Assembly (NCBI GenBank): GCA_039908525.1
Contig: JAMOAY010000008.1
Span: 1-64,000 of the forward strand
Direction: 5' to 3'
Length of the DNA: 64,000 nt
DNA from: Magnetaquicoccus sp039908525
GTDB taxonomy: Bacteria > Pseudomonadota > Magnetococcia > Magnetococcales > Magnetaquicoccaceae
In this document: piece after piece, positions 43,958 to 51,195 of the stretch
Position numbering within the stretch: position 1 is the stretch's first letter
Layout: each line of letters begins with the position of its first letter
Made by a program: the position numbers and the translations under genes
Notes under the pieces: model-generated
Seen by the model: the letters and a program-made list of their open reading frames with translations, nothing else
The model's database searches: none
Told to the model about the DNA's origin: nothing

Positions 43958-46834
43958 ATGGCAGACCCCGTTGCAGTGACAATCCCACCCACGGTGGTCA
44001 TCACCGATTCCCTCACCGGAACCGTCAACCGGGCCACAGGCAGCCTGCTCTACACCCTGCGTTTTGACCAGGCGGTTACCGGGCTGACAAAAGAGGATTT
44101 TTTGATCAGCAACGGGACCATCGGCACCCTCTCCGGCAGTGGCGCCACCTGGACCCTCTCCGTCACGCCCAGCGCCCGCGTGGCTTCCGGTTTTATCGGC
44201 GTGACACTGAAAGAAAATGCCGTCCTGGGCACATCCAACCTCGGCAACCTCGCGGTCTCCGACAACAAGCAGGCCATCGACACCCTGGCCCCCTCCCCCG
44301 TCCGCCAACTGACGGCGTCTGCCTTTGTGCCGGTGATCAATCCGCAGGTCACCCTGACCACCAGCCTGGGCACGGTGGTTCTGGAGCTGGATCCTCTGGA
44401 CGCCCCGGTCACTGTGGACAACCTGCTCAGCTATGTCAATGACCGGGCATACGATGGCACCCTGTTTCACCGGGTCATCGCCGGTTTTGTGGCGCAGGGC
44501 GGGGGTTTCACCCCATCGGCCTATGTGACGCAAACCTACGGCACCATTCCCCTGGAGTCCACCCGCAGCAGCGGTTTGTCCAATCTGCGCGGCACGGTGG
44601 CCATGGCCCGCACCTCCGATCCCGACTCGGCGAACACACAGTTTTTTGTCAATCTGGCCGACAACACCTTTCTGGACTACAGCAGCGCGACCTCCCCCGG
44701 CTATGCGGTGTTCGGTCGTGTCCTGTCGGGCATGTCGGTCATCGACAGCATGGCCCGTGTTCCCACTACAACCGTCGGCTCGTTCCAGAATGTGCCCACC
44801 ACCAACATCGTGCTCACAAAAGCCGTACTGAGTCAAACGGGTACCAACGTCAGCCAAACCGGGTTGATCACGCTGGACGGCCTGGAGAGTGGCGCTCGCT
44901 GGGAGTACAGCATCGACAATGGTCGAAGCTGGAAGGCCGGATCGGACAAGCAGCTCACCCTTGCGCCCGGCAGCTACCCGGTGGGCGCTGTGCAGTTCCG
45001 GCAGATCGATGGGGCGGGCAACGTCGGTGATATCCGCCGTTCCACAGCACAACTGGTCGTGGATAAAACGGCGCCGACCCTGCTCTCATTCAGCCCGACC
45101 CACCGCGCCACGGGTGTCCCGACCGACACCCCTCTCCGCTTCACCTTTAGCGAGGCCATCCAGCGTGGCACGGGCACCCTTCGACTGACCGACGCGAGCG
45201 GAACCCTCCTCGCCTCGTATGACATCGCCACCAGCGATCGTTTGTCCATCCAGGGCGCAACCCTTACCCTCACCTCCAAGGATCCGTTGGCCATCCAGAG
45301 CACCTATGGGGTCACCCTGTCGGCGGGCGCGGTCAAGGATCTGGCGGGAAACCCCCTGGTGGCAGGCCGCTCGTTCGACTTCACCACCCAGACCCATCTG
45401 CTGGGGTTGAGCCGCACCCAAGTGGCAGCCTTGACCACCACCCAATTGGCCAGGCTGAACAGCACGCAACTGTCGACCATGACCACCACCCAGGTGGGTA
45501 GCCTGGCCGGCAGCCAGTTGGCCTCTTTGACCACCACCCAACTGCGGGGTTTGAGCAGCACACTGGTGGCCACCCTGACCAGTACGCAGATCCTCGGCGT
45601 GAGCGGTACCCAATTGGCCAGTCTGACCGCCACCCAGCTGCGGGGATTCGACACAACCCGACTGGGGTTGCTTTCCATGACCCAGGTCGGCGCTTTGACC
45701 GGAACCCAGATAGGCTCTCTGACCTCCACCCAAATGGGCGGCTTGGCTGACGACTGGATCGCGCGTCTGAGCAGCGGCCAATGGCGGGCCTTGACCAGCA
45801 GTCAGATCAACGGTTGGAGCACCACCCAGCTCCGTGGCCTCTCCTCCACGACCCTCTCCCTGCTCTCGACGACCCAGTTCAAAGGGTTGGGCAGCGCCCA
45901 GATGGCCGCTCTGTCACCCGCGCAGATCAGCGGAATGAGCACGACCGTTCTGCCATTCTTGACCACGCTTCAGATCAAGGCACTCTCTTCCTCCCAGGTG
46001 GGAGGTCTGAGCACGACCCAGCTGCAGGGGCTGGTTCCGGCCAGCATCGCGGTACTGACGACCACCCAGATGGGTGGTTTGGCGGCCCAACAGATTGGCG
46101 CCTTCACCCCTGCGCAGATCCGGGCGTTGACCACGGTGCAGCTGGCATCCCTGACCGACGCACAGTTGGCCGGCATGGAGGCCTCCGACATGGCCCTCCT
46201 GTCGGTCACCCAGATGGTGGCGTTGCCGGCCTCTCGGATCGGTCTATTGACAACCACGCAGATCAGCGGATGGAGCACCACCCAGGTCGGCGGACTCTCC
46301 ACCACCCAGGCAGCGGCACTGGAGACGACCCAGGTTGCCGCGCTGACGACTACCCAGGTGAAGGGTCTGGAGGCCCGGGATCTGGCCATGCTGACCCAGA
46401 CCGTCCACGGTTTCAGTGTGACCCAGATCCGTGTACTCTCCACTGCCCAAGTCGGCGCCCTGAGTTCGGAGCAGTTGCAACGTTTAAGCCTTGTGCAGGT
46501 GGGTGCATTGAGCAGCGCTCAGATCGCGGCACTGACCACCGGGCAACTGCCCGGTCTGACCGCCACCGATATCGCTGCCCTGAATGGCGAGCAGATCAAG
46601 GGCCTGCGTGCGGCGCAGATCACCGCCTTGACCACCACCCAGGTGGCGGCAGGTCTCAGCGCCCAGATACGCGCCCTGTCCACGACCCAGATCAAAGGGC
46701 TGGAGACCGCTGATTTTGCCCTCCTGGGCGTCGCTGCTCTGGGAGGCTTCTCCCCCGCCCAGTATGCTGCCTTGCTGCCCGAGCAGCGAAAAGCGTTCCA
46801 GGCGGTGCCTGGTGTCGTCATACCCTCGGTCTGA
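43958..46834 (+). CDS. Large surface-type protein: Ig-like, cyclophilin, Ig-like, octapeptide repeats
   Basis: A 958-residue protein. Residues about 10-120 resemble a bacterial Ig-like domain (LRFDQAVTGLTKEDFLISNG). About 125-300 is a cyclophilin-type peptidyl-prolyl isomerase, with the usual active-site Arg, Phe and Gln (LFHRVIAGFVAQGGG, NTQFFVNL, GYAVFGRVLSGM). About 375-475 is an SbsA-like Ig domain (APTLLSFSPTHRATGVPTDT, FSEAIQRGTGTLRL). Residues 483-945 are 58 consecutive eight-residue units with consensus GLSTTQLx/ALTTTQVx, ending in a short tail. There is no classical signal peptide; a type I secretion route is possible but unproven. ATG 43958 (CAGG upstream) was chosen over an earlier frame at 43889. 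The design suggests an extracellular adhesin-like protein with a built-in foldase. Confidence 0.8.
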   Translation: MADPVAVTIPPTVVITDSLTGTVNRATGSLLYTLRFDQAVTGLTKEDFLISNGTIGTLSGSGATWTLSVTPSARVASGFIGVTLKENAVLGTSNLGNLAVSDNKQAIDTLAPSPVRQLTASAFVPVINPQVTLTTSLGTVVLELDPLDAPVTVDNLLSYVNDRAYDGTLFHRVIAGFVAQGGGFTPSAYVTQTYGTIPLESTRSSGLSNLRGTVAMARTSDPDSANTQFFVNLADNTFLDYSSATSPGYAVFGRVLSGMSVIDSMARVPTTTVGSFQNVPTTNIVLTKAVLSQTGTNVSQTGLITLDGLESGARWEYSIDNGRSWKAGSDKQLTLAPGSYPVGAVQFRQIDGAGNVGDIRRSTAQLVVDKTAPTLLSFSPTHRATGVPTDTPLRFTFSEAIQRGTGTLRLTDASGTLLASYDIATSDRLSIQGATLTLTSKDPLAIQSTYGVTLSAGAVKDLAGNPLVAGRSFDFTTQTHLLGLSRTQVAALTTTQLARLNSTQLSTMTTTQVGSLAGSQLASLTTTQLRGLSSTLVATLTSTQILGVSGTQLASLTATQLRGFDTTRLGLLSMTQVGALTGTQIGSLTSTQMGGLADDWIARLSSGQWRALTSSQINGWSTTQLRGLSSTTLSLLSTTQFKGLGSAQMAALSPAQISGMSTTVLPFLTTLQIKALSSSQVGGLSTTQLQGLVPASIAVLTTTQMGGLAAQQIGAFTPAQIRALTTVQLASLTDAQLAGMEASDMALLSVTQMVALPASRIGLLTTTQISGWSTTQVGGLSTTQAAALETTQVAALTTTQVKGLEARDLAMLTQTVHGFSVTQIRVLSTAQVGALSSEQLQRLSLVQVGALSSAQIAALTTGQLPGLTATDIAALNGEQIKGLRAAQITALTTTQVAAGLSAQIRALSTTQIKGLETADFALLGVAALGGFSPAQYAALLPEQRKAFQAVPGVVIPSV
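45404..46792 (+). repeat. 58 in-frame octapeptide (24-bp) repeats
   Basis: Coding repeat of 463 codons: 57 complete octads and one of seven residues (MLTQTVH, near two thirds through). The consensus is [GAS]-[L]-[ST]-[ST]-[TS]-Q-[VIL]-x, with strict hydrophobic, Thr/Ser and Gln positions but diverged DNA, so it is an old protein-level repeat rather than a recent expansion. An eight-residue period with alternating faces suggests a solenoid or beta-helix-like stack; this is inference. Confidence 0.9.
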
Positions 46835-46918
46835 TCCCGGCCGGGATGGAAGGGGATGTCTGCATAAGAATCTGTGTCTGTGATAAATGTAGCATGTCAT
46901 TGGATAAGGGAGGTTTTC

Positions 46919-47287
46919 ATGAAAATCACACCGGCGCTCCTGTCGTTGGCTTTCCTCTGTGCGCTCGCTCCTGCGTCGGCATGGGCGGCCTGGCCTCTGG
47001 AGTCCGATTGCAAAGACCCATCGAAGCTGCTCGCCGGTTACAACAGAATGGGTAATCACACAAAAAAAGAGTGTTATGAATCGACAAAAGGGATCGCAGG
47101 CGGTGGCTCCAAGCGGTTGACCTGCTGTCGGAGTTATGAAGAACAGTGGTATGCAGACGTGACCCGGGTGTGTGCCCCCGTGGTGGCCAAGGGGAACAAA
47201 CAAAAGTCGGGCTCCGGGGGTTCCTCCTCGTCGTCGCTGATCCCCGAAGGGGCTAGAAAAACATGGATTACCGAATGCACCAAGTGA
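46919..47287 (+). CDS. Small exported cysteine-containing protein
   Basis: A 122-residue protein with a clear signal peptide (MKITPALLSLAFLCALAPAS, cleavage near AWA), leaving a mature chain of about 98 residues with six cysteines (in SDCKD, KECYE, TCCRS, RVCAP, TECTK) that could form three disulfides in the periplasm. A Gly/Ser-rich linker lies before the last cysteine. ATG 46919 has AGGGAGG five bases upstream. I do not recognise the family. It is the first small gene after the octad-repeat gene; a functional link is unproven. Confidence 0.65.
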   Translation: MKITPALLSLAFLCALAPASAWAAWPLESDCKDPSKLLAGYNRMGNHTKKECYESTKGIAGGGSKRLTCCRSYEEQWYADVTRVCAPVVAKGNKQKSGSGGSSSSSLIPEGARKTWITECTK

Positions 47288-47336
47288 CCCATGCGATGCA
47301 TCACCCTCTCGGCCCTGCCTGCGGGAGAGTGCACCC

Positions 47337-47705
47337 TTGAAGCGAAGGCTCTACTTCCTGGTCGGGGATTGGACCTCCTGTGTTGTGTTGTCCATTCTGG
47401 CCGCCTGGGCCGCCGGGCAACTCCCCGCCACGTGGCCGATGGTCGTGGAGATGGGTGTCGGCATGGCGGTGGGCATGCTGGCAGCCATGGTGGCCATGCC
47501 GCCGTTTCTGGCCCTGTTCGGGGCCATGGAGGTGATGCTGCCGGTCATGCTGGGCAGCATGATGAGCAGCATGTTGCCCAGCATGCTGCCGGCGCTGCGG
47601 GAGGATCCGTGGACCATGGCCATCTGGGCCTCCGCGTGTGGCATCGCGGCCTGGTGGTTCACCTGGATGGTTGACCGGTTGTTGCGTCCGGAAGGAGAGA
47701 GATGA
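47337..47705 (+). CDS. Small Met-rich membrane protein
   Basis: A 122-residue protein with about three to four hydrophobic segments (about 8-28, 32-55, 58-80, 93-113). It is unusually rich in methionine and glycine (MVVEMGVGMAVGMLAAMVAM; GSMMSSMLPSML). It starts with TTG 47337 behind a GGGAGAG site; no in-frame ATG fits. It overlaps the methyltransferase gene by ATGA, so the two are translated together. Met-rich membrane segments may bind copper or other soft metals; this is speculative. Function unknown. Confidence 0.6.
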   Translation: MKRRLYFLVGDWTSCVVLSILAAWAAGQLPATWPMVVEMGVGMAVGMLAAMVAMPPFLALFGAMEVMLPVMLGSMMSSMLPSMLPALREDPWTMAIWASACGIAAWWFTWMVDRLLRPEGER

Positions 47706-48319
47706 GCGCGCCCCATGCCGGCCGACGTTGGGATGGAACCGCCCGGTTTTACGATCTGCTGGCCTGTGGTGCGGAGAAGCGCTGGGCGCCGGCCAAGACA
47801 GCCCTGTTCTCACGCATGCTGCCAAACAAACGTATCCTGTTTGCGGCGTTGGGCACCGGACTGGATATTGCCTTTTTTCCCCCCGCTCGCACCATCGTGG
47901 CCATTGATTTCAGCCCGCGCATGCTGGAACGGGCTGCACCCAGAGTGGCCGCCTATCCTGGTGAGATGGAGACGTGGTGCATGGACATCACCAACCTGGA
48001 GTTTCCCGACAACGGGTTTGACCAGGTGTTTACCTCCTGCACCTTCTGTTCCGTGCCCGACCCCATCGCCGGTCTGCGTTCCCTGCATCGGGTGATGCAA
48101 CCGGGTGCGGAGCTGGCGATGTTCGAGCACACCGGCAGTCGTATCTTTCCATTCAACCTGCTTCTGGATATGTGCAACCCGCTCTGCCGCTCCATCGGCC
48201 CGGAGATGAACCGGGATACGGTGGCCAACGTGGCCCGGGCCGGTTTCCACATCGTCGCGGTGGAAAACCTTTTTTTGGATGTGGTCAAGATCATCCGGGC
48301 GGTCAAGCCCGCAGCCTGA
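47702..48319 (+). CDS. Class I SAM-dependent methyltransferase
   Basis: A 205-residue methyltransferase with a Rossmann core: glycine-rich motif I as ILFAALGTGLDIAFF (normally E/DxGxGxG), motif II acidic residue in VAIDFSPRML, then MDITNLEFPDNGFDQVFTSCTFCSV and GLRSLHRVMQPGAELAMFEH. It resembles the UbiE/phosphatidylethanolamine N-methyltransferase-like group, so a lipid substrate is possible. The substrate cannot be read from sequence. It is translationally coupled to the small membrane protein upstream, suggesting a membrane-associated task. Confidence 0.8.
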   Translation: MSAPHAGRRWDGTARFYDLLACGAEKRWAPAKTALFSRMLPNKRILFAALGTGLDIAFFPPARTIVAIDFSPRMLERAAPRVAAYPGEMETWCMDITNLEFPDNGFDQVFTSCTFCSVPDPIAGLRSLHRVMQPGAELAMFEHTGSRIFPFNLLLDMCNPLCRSIGPEMNRDTVANVARAGFHIVAVENLFLDVVKIIRAVKPAA

Positions 48320-48369
48320 TGGCGAGGGATCCAGACTCGAACAATTTACAATTTCTTACAAAGACGACG

Positions 48370-48398
48370 CTGTCAATCGCACCATGAAATGGTATAAT
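48370..48398 (+). promoter_or_regulatory. Sigma-70 promoter for glycine-zipper lipoprotein
   Basis: -35 CTGTCA (48370-48375), 17-bp spacer, -10 TATAAT (48393-48398, perfect). The gene start is 120 bp downstream. In the leader, an imperfect hairpin (AAACCG with CGGATT) followed by TTTTTT at about 48480 could act as an attenuator; that is weak. Confidence 0.6.
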
Positions 48399-48517
48399 GC
48401 GAGCCCTGGGGTGGGGTCTCGGGCGCCACAGTGGATCAAGGCAGGTGCCGGAGTGCTCAAACCGCTCTGTCGGATTGTTTTTTGACGCTGTTTTTCAATA
48501 TGAGGAGACATCCTACT

Positions 48518-48991
48518 ATGAACGCATCTTTTTCTCCCCTGCCTGCCCGGCGGGTGGTTCTCTTCTCGGCGGTGGCGCTCATGGCGGTTCCGATCCTCTC
48601 CGGTTGCCAGAACATGGCACAACAAGGGGCCGGGGTGGGGGCTCTGGGGGGAGGACTGGCGGGCAGTCTGCTGGGCAATCCCAAAAACCGTGCTCAGAAT
48701 GCCCTGATTGGCGCGGCGGTTGGCGGGTTGGTGGGCTATGCCGTGGGCAACGAGATGGACAAGAACGACCGCAACAAGCTCAGTCACACCCTGGAAACCG
48801 CCCCTTCACGGCAGGCAACCACCTGGGTCAACCCCGACACCCGGGCCGAGTATACGGTGGTACCTCAACCAGCCTACCAGTCCGAAGGGCGGCAGTGCCG
48901 GCAGGCGGAGATTGCCTCTGTCATCGATGGACGGAGGGAGACCGTGCTCAAGACGGCCTGCCGCCGCCCCGATGGGCAATGGGAAATCTGA
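48518..48991 (+). CDS. Glycine-zipper 2TM-type lipoprotein
   Basis: A 157-residue probable outer-membrane lipoprotein. The signal peptide ends in LSGC (Cys near 29). It then has two Gly/Ala-rich zipper helices (GVGALGGGLAGSLLG and ALIGAAVGGLVGYAVGNEMD), like the Rickettsia 17-kDa surface antigen and SlyB families. The C-terminal half has the conserved TTWVNPDTRAEYTVVPQPAY and a pair of cysteines (CRQAEI, TACRRPDGQW). ATG 48518 has GAGGAG ten bases upstream and a good promoter. Role in envelope stability is inferred from the family. Confidence 0.8.
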   Translation: MNASFSPLPARRVVLFSAVALMAVPILSGCQNMAQQGAGVGALGGGLAGSLLGNPKNRAQNALIGAAVGGLVGYAVGNEMDKNDRNKLSHTLETAPSRQATTWVNPDTRAEYTVVPQPAYQSEGRQCRQAEIASVIDGRRETVLKTACRRPDGQWEI

Positions 48992-49039
48992 CAGGATGAC
49001 CGGATCACTCCATTATTTTCGAAGCATGGGAGAGATATC

Positions 49040-49348
49040 ATGAACACCGTTTCTGGGCGGCGTTGGTTTGCTTGCCGTGTGCCTGCACGGGTAGCCGCTC
49101 TCTTGATGACTGTCATGGTCGCCACCCCGATACAGGCCAAGGCTGACCACGCCCTGGCTGCGGTTTTCGGGGGAGCTGTCCTGCTTACCTCGCTGATCCA
49201 TGCTGCCAGTCACCAACCGCCGCAGGTCGTCTACCACACGGCCCCGCCCGTGGTCTATTATCCACGGCAGGTCGTCTATCAAACGGTGGCGCCCGTTGCC
49301 TATTATCATCCGCGACCGGTGGTCTATCGGGTTGTCCCAAGATACTGA
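49040..49348 (+). CDS. Small exported Pro/Val/Tyr-rich protein
   Basis: A 102-residue protein with a signal peptide (about 1-35, ending near IQAKA). The C-terminal 45 residues are a low-complexity run of Pro-Val-Val-Tyr-Tyr and His units (PPVVYYPRQVVYQTVAPVAYY). A GGGAGAG site is five bases before ATG 49040. Short exported proteins with such repeats occur in several proteobacteria without known function. It directly follows the lipoprotein gene and probably shares its transcript. Confidence 0.6.
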   Translation: MNTVSGRRWFACRVPARVAALLMTVMVATPIQAKADHALAAVFGGAVLLTSLIHAASHQPPQVVYHTAPPVVYYPRQVVYQTVAPVAYYHPRPVVYRVVPRY

Positions 49349-49446
49349 ACCACATCACACCAGCTTTTCCCGGCCCCAACCTGCCGCCTGTGGGTTTGTT
49401 GGGGGAGGTGGGGGCGGAAACGAGGCCCCCGTTGTTGGACCAGACA

Positions 49447-50574
49447 ATGATCAAAGCTAAAACATCGGAAAAAGTACTGCGCCGAGGTCAGCGAACCGGT
49501 TTTACCACCGGGGCCTGCGCCGCCGCCGCCGCTCGGGCTGCCACCCTGGGGCTGATCCATGGGCAGATACCCGACTTGGTGGAGGTGCTGCTGCCCAATG
49601 GCCAGTGGGTTCGTTTTCCGGTGGCAGAGGGGGAGGCAGGTAACGGATGGGCGCAGGCGGTGGTGATCAAAGATGCCGGAGATGACCCGGACTGTACCCA
49701 CGGTGCCCGCCTGACGGCCCGGGTACAACCTTTGCCGGACAAACCGGGGGAGATTGCCGTGCTGGGAGGTGATGGGGTAGGTCTTGTCACCCGACCAGGT
49801 CTGGGACTGCCCCTGGGTGAGGCCGCCATCAACCCGGTGCCCCGCCGTTCGATTGCCGGCAACGTCCAGGCGGTCGCCGACCGTTGGTTGGCAGAATCGG
49901 GATTGGAAATTCGGATATCGGTGCCCGGTGGCGTCGAAATGGCGCGGCACACCCTCAATCCGCGCCTGGGTATCGTGGGGGGGATCTCCATCCTGGGCAC
50001 CTCCGGCATTGTCCATCCCTATTCGACCTCCGCCTTCAAGGCCGCCATCGGCCAATCCATTCAGGCAGCGGCGGCCCAGGGGGTCTCCACCCTGGTCTTG
50101 ACCACCGGTCGGCGCAGCGAGCGGTTCGCCATGACCGCACGGCCGGATCTTCCGGAATATGCCTTCGTGCAGATGGGGGATTTTGTCGGTGCTGCCCTGG
50201 CGGGGGTCGCGACCGCCGCCATCCCCGCCCTGGTCGTTGCCGCGATGGTGGGCAAGCTGGCCAAAATAGGCCAGGGACTGACCAATACCCATGCCCATAA
50301 AGAGAGCGTTGACATGGCATGGATCGCCCGTCTGGCCCGCCAGATCGGTGGCCGGGAGGAGCTCTGCCAACGGATCCGAAGCGGTGTGACGGTTCGCTTT
50401 GCGGCCGAGTCTCTGGCAGAACAAGGACTGGAGCAGGCATTCATCCAGGCACTGCTCCGCAGCGCCGCCCAGGCCATCCAGCCGCGCCTGCCCGCCACCA
50501 CCCATCTGACCCTGTTGGCCTTCGACTTCGAGGGCAACCGGCTTGACGCCTGGCAGACACCCACAGGAGGATGA
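49447..50574 (+). CDS. cbiD: Cobalt-precorrin-5B (C1)-methyltransferase
   Basis: A 375-residue CbiD, which methylates C1 of the corrin ring in anaerobic cobalamin synthesis using SAM. Signatures: LRRGQRTGFTTGACAAAAARAA at the N-terminus, VIKDAGDDPDCTHGARL, GGDGVGLVTRPGLGLPLGEAAINPVPRR, TGRRSERFA and KIGQGLTNTHAHKESVDM. ATG 49447 gives the family start; the open frame from 49390 lacks homologous residues. It stands alone: no other cobalamin gene and no cobalamin riboswitch sequence is seen upstream. Confidence 0.93.
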   Translation: MIKAKTSEKVLRRGQRTGFTTGACAAAAARAATLGLIHGQIPDLVEVLLPNGQWVRFPVAEGEAGNGWAQAVVIKDAGDDPDCTHGARLTARVQPLPDKPGEIAVLGGDGVGLVTRPGLGLPLGEAAINPVPRRSIAGNVQAVADRWLAESGLEIRISVPGGVEMARHTLNPRLGIVGGISILGTSGIVHPYSTSAFKAAIGQSIQAAAAQGVSTLVLTTGRRSERFAMTARPDLPEYAFVQMGDFVGAALAGVATAAIPALVVAAMVGKLAKIGQGLTNTHAHKESVDMAWIARLARQIGGREELCQRIRSGVTVRFAAESLAEQGLEQAFIQALLRSAAQAIQPRLPATTHLTLLAFDFEGNRLDAWQTPTGG

Positions 50575-50621
50575 AGCGTAGCTGCCCTGCCTCTGCGGTG
50601 GGCCGTTGTGTCGTTTCGACT

Positions 50622-50651
50622 TTGACTTTTACCCAGACTCTATGTTACACT
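50622..50651 (+). promoter_or_regulatory. Candidate promoter for bacteriohemerythrin gene
   Basis: TTGACT (50622-50627), 18-bp spacer, TACACT (50646-50651), 88 bp upstream of the hemerythrin start and just after cbiD ends. A good but not perfect sigma-70 match. No clear FNR half-sites were found. Confidence 0.5.
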
Positions 50652-50738
50652 GCGTCTTTGTTTTTCAAACGGATTGCACATACTGTACGGTGCCAACCCA
50701 CCTCGGACTGGCTGCCCGTACCTTGAGGAGTGTCAAGC

Positions 50739-51158
50739 GTGACCTTCCCTGCCATCATCCTCTGGAAGCCCGGTTTGAGCGTGGGCGTCGCCGCCATCGA
50801 TGAGGATCATAAGCAGCTGGTCAAAATGATCAACCGCCTGTTCGGCGCCTCCTTGTCCCTGGATCCGGCGCGGGTCGTGACGGCGGTCCTGGATGAATTG
50901 ACCGTTTATGTGCGCGCTCATCTGGACCGGGAGGAGGCCTATATGCGCCATTATGACTATCCCGGATTCCAGCAACACCAGCAGGAACACCAGCGTTTGC
51001 TGGAGGCGGTTGGTCGGTTCCGGCGCAATCTGGAGTTGGGCCTGACCATGAACCTGAAAGAAGAGATCGAACGTTCCCTGCGGGATTGGCTGGTCTCCCA
51101 CATCCAGGGGCATGACAGGCGGTTGGGCCAATTCCTGAATCAGCAAGGGATCTACTGA
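50739..51158 (+). CDS. Bacteriohemerythrin
   Basis: A 139-residue O2-binding di-iron protein. Its iron ligands are recognisable in order: His24 in DEDHKQL, His and Glu in RAHLDREEAYM, His residues in QQHQQEHQ, and the C-terminal HIQGHDRRL (HxxxxD). Such proteins deliver or sense oxygen in microaerophiles. The GTG at 50739 was selected because GAGGAG is eight bases upstream; an earlier GTG at 50730 would be too close. It lies 37 bp before the large hybrid kinase gene, which suggests linked oxygen-related signalling. Confidence 0.9.
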   Translation: MTFPAIILWKPGLSVGVAAIDEDHKQLVKMINRLFGASLSLDPARVVTAVLDELTVYVRAHLDREEAYMRHYDYPGFQQHQQEHQRLLEAVGRFRRNLELGLTMNLKEEIERSLRDWLVSHIQGHDRRLGQFLNQQGIY

Positions 51159-51195
51159 CCCCCCTCACTTCCGCCCCCGTCATGGCGAGTCATCT

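Noticed and set aside
42569..45052. Extension of the adaptor frame to an upstream start at 45052
   Set aside because: The extra 430 codons are antisense to the repeat protein; signal peptide, lipobox and ribosome binding site all place the start at 43762.
45404..46792. Possible CRISPR or satellite DNA from 24-bp periodicity
   Set aside because: Periodicity is at protein level (octapeptides) in one long frame; DNA units are diverged.
49349..49446. Cobalamin riboswitch before cbiD
   Set aside because: No B12-box-like sequence and too little room; only a six-pair GGGGGC/GCCCCC stem is seen.
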